This document shows, one piece after another, positions 10,973 to 15,853 of a stretch of DNA of 15,853 nt. The translations under genes and the position numbers were made by a program. Source of the stretch: Clostridia bacterium (lineage in GTDB: Bacteria > Bacillota_A > Clostridia > Christensenellales > Aristaeellaceae). Positions within the stretch are counted from its first letter, which is position 1; each line of letters opens with the position of its first letter. The notes below the pieces were generated by a model that was not told the origin of the DNA, made no database searches, and saw only the letters and a list, made by a program, of their open reading frames with translations. The stretch lies in the NCBI GenBank assembly GCA_017517815.1, contig JAFWYA010000070.1, positions 1 to 15,853 on the forward strand, in the 5' to 3' direction.

Positions 10973-12415
10973 ATGAATCGCAAGCATTTTTACGCCTCAC
11001 AGCTGATGCTGCTGTGCTTTCAGGCGCTGATGTATATCTCCCTGTTCTCCATCTTTTTCATCCTGCTTTCCATCACCAACTACGCCATGCTCACCCTCAG
11101 CCGTACGGCCGTGGTTACCATGGCCACGTTTGCGGTTGCCATGCTGCTGCTCACGCTGGTTTACGGCGGTTTTGACATTGGCATAAAGAAAAAGCGCTCT
11201 GTTTTTGCGGCAGTTTCGCTGTCAGTGTTTTTTACCGACATGATCACTTACATCATGCTGCAGATTATGAACACCAACCCTAACAACCCCGAAGCAAACG
11301 CGACCTTCGTTTTGTGGAGCGAGGATCTGCTGCTGCTGTTTGCAGCCTTTGTGCTGCAGCTGGCTGCGGCTTACTTCTTCACGTCGCTGGCCTACCGCTG
11401 TTACTGGCGCATCAACCCGCCGCAGGACTGCTGCATTATCACCTCTTCGCAGGAACTTGCCTGTCACGTAGCCGGCAAAATGAGCACTTTCCGCCGCAAG
11501 TACAAACTGACAGAGGTTGTCCATTACGAATGCCCTGATATCCGTCAGACCATCCGTAGCCACGAGGTGATCTTCCTGGCTGGCATTCCGGATACCGAAG
11601 AAGCACAGCTGGAGGCTTACTGTTACAAACATAACAAGACCATTTATCTGCTGGCCGAACTGGAAGACGTGGTCATTTCCACTGCCCAGCAGACCATTCT
11701 GGACGACACGCCCTTCCTGCACATTCACCGCATGGAACCCACCCTTGTGCAGCGCGTGGCCAAGCGTGCGTGTGATATCATCGTAAGCCTGTGCGGTCTG
11801 ATTGTTGCAAGTCCAGTGATGATCGTTACGGCGCTGATTCTGAAATCGCAGGGACATGGTTCTGTTTTCTTCCGCCAGAAGCGTGCCACGCTGAACGGCA
11901 ATGTGTTTGAGATCATCAAATTCCGCACCATGTATGAGGAAAGCGGCAACTTCTCTGCTCGTGAAGACGATAACCGCATCACGCCGGTAGGCAGCTTCCT
12001 GCGCAAGTACCGTATTGACGAACTGCCGCAGCTGTTCAATGTGCTGCGCGGCGAGATGAGCCTGGTGGGACCGCGCCCTGAAATGCTGGAAAATGTTGAC
12101 CGCTATACTCGCGAAGTACCGGAATTCCGCTACCGTCAGCAGATGAAAGCCGGCCTGACCGGCCTTGCGCAGATTGAAGGCAAGTACAACACCAGCCCCA
12201 AGGACAAAGCCATTCTGGACCTGCTCTACATCGAAAACTTCTCGCTGGCATATGATTTCAAACTGATGCTGCGCACACTCACCATTTTCTTCCGCCGCGA
12301 CAGTACGGAAGGCTTTGGCGAGAAGAAAGTAGACTGCCCCAATATGCGTACAACTGCACTTGCAGAGCATGACGCCCATTCTCAGCAGCGTGTGCCTATG
12401 AGCGCAGCAATGTAA
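10973..12415 (+). CDS. Polyprenyl-phosphate sugar-phosphate transferase (initiating)
   Basis: Predicted membrane enzyme of 480 residues that moves a sugar-1-phosphate from a nucleotide sugar to undecaprenyl phosphate, the first step of exopolysaccharide or glycoconjugate assembly (WbaP/WcaJ/PglC superfamily). Four N-terminal membrane helices are visible (about 11-33, 45-64, 77-98 and 118-140). A soluble central region follows (about 150-255). The catalytic domain begins with a re-entrant hydrophobic helix (265-291). Catalytic-domain motifs are FFRQKRATLNGNVFEIIKFR (299-318), RIDELPQLFNVLRGEMSLVG (347-366) with the Asp349-Glu350 dyad, PRPE (367-370), and KAGLTGLAQIEG (392-403). The ATG at 10973 has GGAGG eight bases upstream; an in-frame TTG at 10919 does not. 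The C-terminal tail beyond the catalytic domain is hydrophilic. The sugar is not known. Confidence 0.9.
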   Translation: MNRKHFYASQLMLLCFQALMYISLFSIFFILLSITNYAMLTLSRTAVVTMATFAVAMLLLTLVYGGFDIGIKKKRSVFAAVSLSVFFTDMITYIMLQIMNTNPNNPEANATFVLWSEDLLLLFAAFVLQLAAAYFFTSLAYRCYWRINPPQDCCIITSSQELACHVAGKMSTFRRKYKLTEVVHYECPDIRQTIRSHEVIFLAGIPDTEEAQLEAYCYKHNKTIYLLAELEDVVISTAQQTILDDTPFLHIHRMEPTLVQRVAKRACDIIVSLCGLIVASPVMIVTALILKSQGHGSVFFRQKRATLNGNVFEIIKFRTMYEESGNFSAREDDNRITPVGSFLRKYRIDELPQLFNVLRGEMSLVGPRPEMLENVDRYTREVPEFRYRQQMKAGLTGLAQIEGKYNTSPKDKAILDLLYIENFSLAYDFKLMLRTLTIFFRRDSTEGFGEKKVDCPNMRTTALAEHDAHSQQRVPMSAAM

Positions 12416-12468
12416 TCAAACGTTTCCCCTGAACAACAGAAAGAATATATCGGAAAGGGACGAAAAAC

Positions 12469-13374
12469 ATGGATAAGACTCTTCTGATTATGGCAGCCGG
12501 TATGGGTTCCCGCTACGGCGGCAACAAGCAGATCGACGGCATGGGCCCCAACAACGAAGTGCTGATGCTCTACTCCATTCACGACGCCATCAAGGCCGGT
12601 TTCACCAAGGTGGTTTTCATCATCAAGCGCGGCTTCGAAGAGCGTTTCCGCAGCCTTGTGGGCGACGTTGTCAAGGACAAGATTCAGGTTGAATATGCTT
12701 TCCAAGAGCTGAGCGACCTGCCCGAGGGCTGCACCGTGTGCCCCGACCGCACCAAGCCTCTGGGTACTGTGCATGCCATTCTTTCCGCCAAGGACCTGAT
12801 CCACGAGCCCTTTGCCGTTCTCAACGCTGACGACTACTATGGCGTTTCTGCCTTCAAAACCATGGCTGATCACCTTGAAAAGCTGCGTCCTGAACAGCAC
12901 GGCTGCATGGTTGGTTACTATCTGAAGAACACTGTCAGCGAAAACGGCCATGTCACCCGCGGCGTTTGCGGGGTGGACGCAGAAGGCTGCCTGTCCAGCG
13001 TGACGGAGACCTACAAGATTCAGCCCTTCCCGGACGGCACCATCCGCGACACCGAAAACGACCCCAACGGCGTTATTCTGGACCCCGAATGCCTGGTCAG
13101 CATGAACTTCTTCGGTTTTACTCCCTGGCTGTTTGAAAAGGCTCAGGAACGCTTTATCAAGTTCCTTAAGTCCCTCTCTCCCACCGAAATGAAGGCGGAG
13201 TACGTGTTGCCCGTGCTGGTTGACCAGCTGATGCACGAAGACGGCCTGAAGGTGGATATGCTCACCACAGACGCCGTATGGTTCGGTGTGACCTATCAGG
13301 AAGACAAGCCTTATGTGCAGGCTGAGCTGAAGAAGATGCACGAAAACGGCGTCTATCCCGAAAAGCTGTTCTGA
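12469..13374 (+). CDS. Sugar-phosphate nucleotidyltransferase-like protein
   Basis: Predicted cytosolic nucleotidyltransferase of 301 residues (NTP_transferase type Rossmann-like domain). The nucleotide loop reads AAGMGSRYGGNKQIDG (9-24), a G-x-G-x-R motif followed by Gly-Gly-x-Lys-Gln. A metal-binding Asp pair lies in LNADDYYG (118-125), and TKPLGTVHAIL (95-105) matches the conserved Gly-Thr-x-x-Ala segment. The N-terminal motif differs from GalU, which usually has a Thr-Arg-Phe-Leu-Pro form, so the substrate should not be assumed to be glucose-1-phosphate. Position between the transferase and galE suggests it makes the UDP- or other NDP-sugar for them. GGAAAGGGA lies about eight bases before the ATG. 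It follows the transferase after 53 bases. Confidence 0.82.
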   Translation: MDKTLLIMAAGMGSRYGGNKQIDGMGPNNEVLMLYSIHDAIKAGFTKVVFIIKRGFEERFRSLVGDVVKDKIQVEYAFQELSDLPEGCTVCPDRTKPLGTVHAILSAKDLIHEPFAVLNADDYYGVSAFKTMADHLEKLRPEQHGCMVGYYLKNTVSENGHVTRGVCGVDAEGCLSSVTETYKIQPFPDGTIRDTENDPNGVILDPECLVSMNFFGFTPWLFEKAQERFIKFLKSLSPTEMKAEYVLPVLVDQLMHEDGLKVDMLTTDAVWFGVTYQEDKPYVQAELKKMHENGVYPEKLF

Positions 13375-13412
13375 TCACTGCGCAACGCTATTGAACGTGA
13401 GGAAATAACGTT

Positions 13413-14429
13413 ATGAAGATCCTTCTTACCGGCGGCGCCGGATTCATTGGTTCCCACACCTACGTCGAATTGCTGAAAGCCGGTCATGAGGCTGTGATCG
13501 TAGATAACTTCTACAATTCCTGCGATGTGGTTCTCGACCGTCTGCAGACTATCACCGGCAAGCCTGTCTGCTTCTACTGTGTTGACGTATGCGATGCCGA
13601 AGCACTTGAAAAGGTGTTTAAAGCTCATCAATTTGACGCCGTCATCCACTTTGCGGGTTACAAGGCAGTGGGCGAAAGCGTCGCCAAGCCGCTGGAATAC
13701 TATCGCAACAATATCGATTCCACCCTCACCCTTTGCGAAGTGATGCGCAAGCATGGCGTAAAGCGCTTGGTGTTCAGTTCTTCCGCCACCGTTTACGGCA
13801 TGTCGGATGAAATGCCCTTGCTGGAGAATATGCACACCGGCGGCTGCACCAATCCCTATGGCTGGACAAAGTACATGATCGAGCAGATTCTGCAGGATGT
13901 GGCCCATGCCAATCCCGACTGGTCTGTGGCGCTGCTGCGCTACTTCAATCCCATCGGTGCGCATGCCAGCGGTTTGATCGGCGAGGATCCTGTTGGCATT
14001 CCCAACAACCTGATGCCTTACATCACGCAGGTTGCCAGCGGCAAGCTCAAGCAGCTAAGCGTGTTCGGCAATGACTACAACACGCATGACGGCACCGGCG
14101 TACGCGACTACATCCATGTAGTTGACCTTGCCTGCGGTCATGTGGCTGCCTGCGAGTACCTGCAGAACAGCACCGGCTGCGATGTATTCAACCTTGGTAC
14201 TGGCAATGGCTACAGCGTGCTTGATCTGGTCAATGCTTTCAAGCGCGTCAACGATATTGATATTCCCTACGCTATCGTTGACCGCCGTCCCGGCGACGTA
14301 GCCCGCTGCTACGCCAACGCCACCAAGGCACTGGAAAAGCTGGGCTGGAAGGCTGAGAAAAATCTGGATGACATGTGCCGCGACGCATGGCGCTGGCAGA
14401 GCAACAACCCCAACGGTTACCGCAACTGA
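13413..14429 (+). CDS. galE: UDP-glucose/UDP-N-acetylglucosamine 4-epimerase
   Basis: Cytosolic NAD-dependent epimerase of 338 residues that interconverts UDP-glucose and UDP-galactose. The extended SDR features are TGGAGFIGSH (6-15, NAD binding), FSSSATVYG with the catalytic Ser124, and the Tyr149-x-x-x-Lys153 pair (YGWTK). The NYYK-type region and RDYIHVVDLA (about 231-240) are also present, as in GalE. The substrate gatekeeper, Tyr299 in E. coli and Cys307 in human, aligns with Cys299 in GDVARCYANATKA, so N-acetylated sugars may also be accepted. The start at 13413 has GTGAGGA nine bases upstream, within a small AACGT/ACGTT hairpin loop (13394-13412). It is the last gene of the glycan unit and is followed by a terminator. 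Confidence 0.95.
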   Translation: MKILLTGGAGFIGSHTYVELLKAGHEAVIVDNFYNSCDVVLDRLQTITGKPVCFYCVDVCDAEALEKVFKAHQFDAVIHFAGYKAVGESVAKPLEYYRNNIDSTLTLCEVMRKHGVKRLVFSSSATVYGMSDEMPLLENMHTGGCTNPYGWTKYMIEQILQDVAHANPDWSVALLRYFNPIGAHASGLIGEDPVGIPNNLMPYITQVASGKLKQLSVFGNDYNTHDGTGVRDYIHVVDLACGHVAACEYLQNSTGCDVFNLGTGNGYSVLDLVNAFKRVNDIDIPYAIVDRRPGDVARCYANATKALEKLGWKAEKNLDDMCRDAWRWQSNNPNGYRN

Positions 14430-14439
14430 TAAATGCTCT

Positions 14440-14474
14440 AAAACAGCCTGTATGCAATGTACAGGCTGTTTTTT
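14440..14474 (+). terminator. Intrinsic terminator of the glycan operon
   Basis: AAAACAGCCTGTA (14440-14452) pairs perfectly with TACAGGCTGTTTT (14460-14472), and the T-run continues to 14474. It lies 10 bases after the galE stop. Confidence 0.92.
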
Positions 14475-14496
14475 AATACGCTATTACAGTATTGAA

Positions 14497-14524
14497 AAGG
14501 CCCATGGCATTCGCCATGGGCCTT
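14497..14524 (-). terminator. Terminator of the acidic repeat protein gene
   Basis: AAGGCCCATGGC (14497-14508) and GCCATGGGCCTT (14513-14524) form a perfect 12-bp stem with a four-base loop. On the minus strand it is followed by TTTTC, and it lies about 20 bases after the stop of the leftward gene. Confidence 0.85.
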
Positions 14525-14544
14525 GATTGGTTTGTTTTGTTCGA

Positions 14545-15853
14545 TCAGAAGAAGTTGCCAACCAGCTCGTGCTCTTCCTTCATGGAATTCAGTTCCTCTT
14601 CGATCTGAGCCAGCTGTTCCTCAGTCAGGCCTTCAGTTTCGGGCTTGATTTCTTCTTCAACCTTTTCCTGGACAACAGTCTCGGTTACGGGCTTTTCCTC
14701 AGTCTTTTCAACAACTTTTTCGGTTTTGGTGGTCTCTTCAGCCACTTTTTCCTCAACGTTGTCGGACTTAACAGAATTCATGGCGTTGGTCACTTCAACG
14801 ATCCAGCGTGCACGCACGGTGTTATCCTCCACAGAGGTGGCAACCACAACCAGCTTGTCAGCGGTCTCGTTCTTGCTGACAGCCAGCACGCCGTCGGCGT
14901 CGATGGAAGAAACCTTGTTGCCTTCAGCGTCAGCGCTGAGACGCACGCTCCAGCGCACACCCTGCTCGCTGCCTTCAACGCTCACGGCGAACTTGGCAGT
15001 CTTGCCACGCTTGACAGCAGAAGCAGAATCAGTGAAGCGGATCTTGATGCTGGATTCAGCTGTGCTTTCGCCTACATCAGCGTCATTCTCGACGTCGTCC
15101 AGAGTAGGATCGTCGATCTCTTCCTCTTCCTCAGCAGCAGTCTCAACCTTCTTGCTGGACTTCTTGCTGCTCTTCTTGGAGGTCTTTTCTTCCGCAGCAG
15201 CGGCAGCCTCTTCGACGTCCTTCTCCTCGATCACTTCACCGGTCACGGTGTCCTTGATCGCGATGGCAACGCCGTCCAGAGCTTCCTCTTCCTCCTCAGC
15301 GGCGGGAGTTTCTTCAGCTTCAGCGTCGTCCTCGGCGGTCAGAGTGACCTGGATGGTTGGCTCAGCGGCAGGTTCCTCACCAAGGGTCTCTTCGCCGGAG
15401 TAAGCAGGAATCTGCTCGCCCAGCTCTTCCATGGTGGCGATGCCGGTATCAGCGGCCTCTTCCTCAGTGACGACAGGAGTCTCTTCGACTTCCTCTTCCT
15501 CAGTGGCAGCGGGAGTCTCTTCGACTTCCTCTTCCTCAGTGCTCAGAGTCACTTCGATGGTGGGCTCGACAGCGGCCTCTTCCTCAGTGGCGGCGGGAGT
15601 CTCTTCGACTTCCTCTTCCTCAGTGCTCAGAGTCACTTCGATGGTGGGCTCGACAGCGGCCTCTTCCTCAGTGACGGCGGGAGTCTCTTCGACTTCCTCT
15701 TCCTCACTCGTCAGAGTCACTTCGATGGTGGGCTCGACAGCGGCCTCTTCCTCAGTGGCAGCGGGAGTCTCTTCGACTTCCTCTTCCTCACTCGTCAGAG
15801 TTACTTCGATGGTGGGCTCGACTGCAGCCTCTTCCTCAGTGGCAGCGGGAATC
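14545..15853 (-). CDS. Acidic tandem-repeat protein with Ig-like segment, 5' partial
   Basis: Leftward gene ending at the TGA at 14545-14547; the frame stays open to the window edge, so the N-terminus is missing (at least 435 residues present). The visible order starts with four copies of a 28-residue Glu-rich repeat with the core EPTIEVTL, then a shortened 12-residue repeat and degenerate acidic sequence. A Lys/Ser block (KKSSKKSSKK, about 15150-15185) comes next, then a roughly 90-residue beta-rich, Ig-like (Big-like) segment (about 14790-15065). Last is a charged, coiled-coil-prone tail ending ELVGNFF. No LPxTG motif or C-terminal membrane anchor is seen. Function is not recognised; a surface, cell-envelope or nucleic-acid-associated role would be guesswork. 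The GTG at 15718-15720 is a repeat codon, not the start. Confidence 0.8.
   Translation of the reverse strand, partial: IPAATEEEAAVEPTIEVTLTSEEEEVEETPAATEEEAAVEPTIEVTLTSEEEEVEETPAVTEEEAAVEPTIEVTLSTEEEEVEETPAATEEEAAVEPTIEVTLSTEEEEVEETPAATEEEEVEETPVVTEEEAADTGIATMEELGEQIPAYSGEETLGEEPAAEPTIQVTLTAEDDAEAEETPAAEEEEEALDGVAIAIKDTVTGEVIEEKDVEEAAAAAEEKTSKKSSKKSSKKVETAAEEEEEIDDPTLDDVENDADVGESTAESSIKIRFTDSASAVKRGKTAKFAVSVEGSEQGVRWSVRLSADAEGNKVSSIDADGVLAVSKNETADKLVVVATSVEDNTVRARWIVEVTNAMNSVKSDNVEEKVAEETTKTEKVVEKTEEKPVTETVVQEKVEEEIKPETEGLTEEQLAQIEEELNSMKEEHELVGNFF
15450..15853 (-). repeat. 84-bp tandem repeat array (28 residues per unit)
   Basis: The plus-strand landmark ACTTCGATGGTGGGCTCGAC (last copy slightly changed) recurs at 15551, 15635, 15719 and 15803, exactly 84 bases apart. 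The last copy is cut by the window edge. Complete units differ at only a few positions. Towards lower coordinates follow a shortened 36-bp form and a degenerate copy. The period is a multiple of three, so unit gain or loss keeps the frame. Confidence 0.93.

Noticed and set aside
12469..13374. Naming the nucleotidyltransferase galU
   Set aside because: Its N-terminal motif (GSRYGGNKQ) differs from the GalU pattern, so the sugar substrate cannot be assigned from sequence.
14645..15403. Rightward Ser/Thr-rich open frame opposite the acidic repeat gene
   Set aside because: Its Ser-rich composition is the direct reverse reading of Glu codons. The leftward frame has the stop, terminator and domain structure.
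15450..15853. CRISPR array
   Set aside because: The repeats are contiguous 84-bp coding units without unique spacers and stay in frame with the gene.

Overview
The window looks like a chromosomal segment from a moderately GC-rich Bacillota, probably class Clostridia and possibly gut-associated. The evidence is strong AGGAGG-type ribosome binding sites, TTGACA/TATAAT-type promoters, many compact intrinsic terminators, and the Clostridia-like character of the ATP synthase c subunit. The class assignment is inference. No rRNA, tRNA or CRISPR array was seen.

Left edge (1-1020): the first codons of a leftward gene, probably an insertion-sequence transposase, run off the window. A hairpin terminator follows, then a leftward class I SAM-dependent methyltransferase. 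About 250 bases of AT-rich DNA hold back-to-back promoters for the methyltransferase and the next operon, plus two inverted repeats that could be operators.

Core (1021-8060): a complete F-type ATP synthase operon in the classical order atpI-B-E-F-H-A-G-D-C, closed by a strong terminator. The c subunit carries two carboxylates (Glu31 and Glu64) and a Glu-Thr-Thr...Tyr motif. This pattern is associated with sodium-coupled rotors, so the enzyme may use Na+ instead of, or as well as, protons. Two intercistronic hairpins, before atpE and at the atpG/atpD junction, may adjust subunit dosage.

Middle (8045-10840): a rightward GNAT acetyltransferase starts from a promoter that overlaps the atp terminator. 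Facing it are three leftward genes: a cyclase/kynurenine formamidase-family hydrolase, uracil phosphoribosyltransferase (upp), and an aminoglycoside-nucleotidyltransferase-like protein. The upp promoter overlaps the last two codons of the gene before it.

Right (10872-14474): a rightward three-gene glycan unit made of a membrane polyprenyl-phosphate sugar-phosphate transferase, a sugar nucleotidyltransferase-like protein and a GalE-type epimerase. Together they would make, epimerise and load a nucleotide sugar onto the lipid carrier. The epimerase has Cys at the gatekeeper position, which suggests it may also accept N-acetylated sugars.

Right edge (14497-15853): a leftward, highly acidic protein of unknown function, incomplete at its N-terminus. 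It contains 84-bp (28-residue) tandem repeats, a Lys/Ser block and an Ig-like segment. It is the least explained part of the window.
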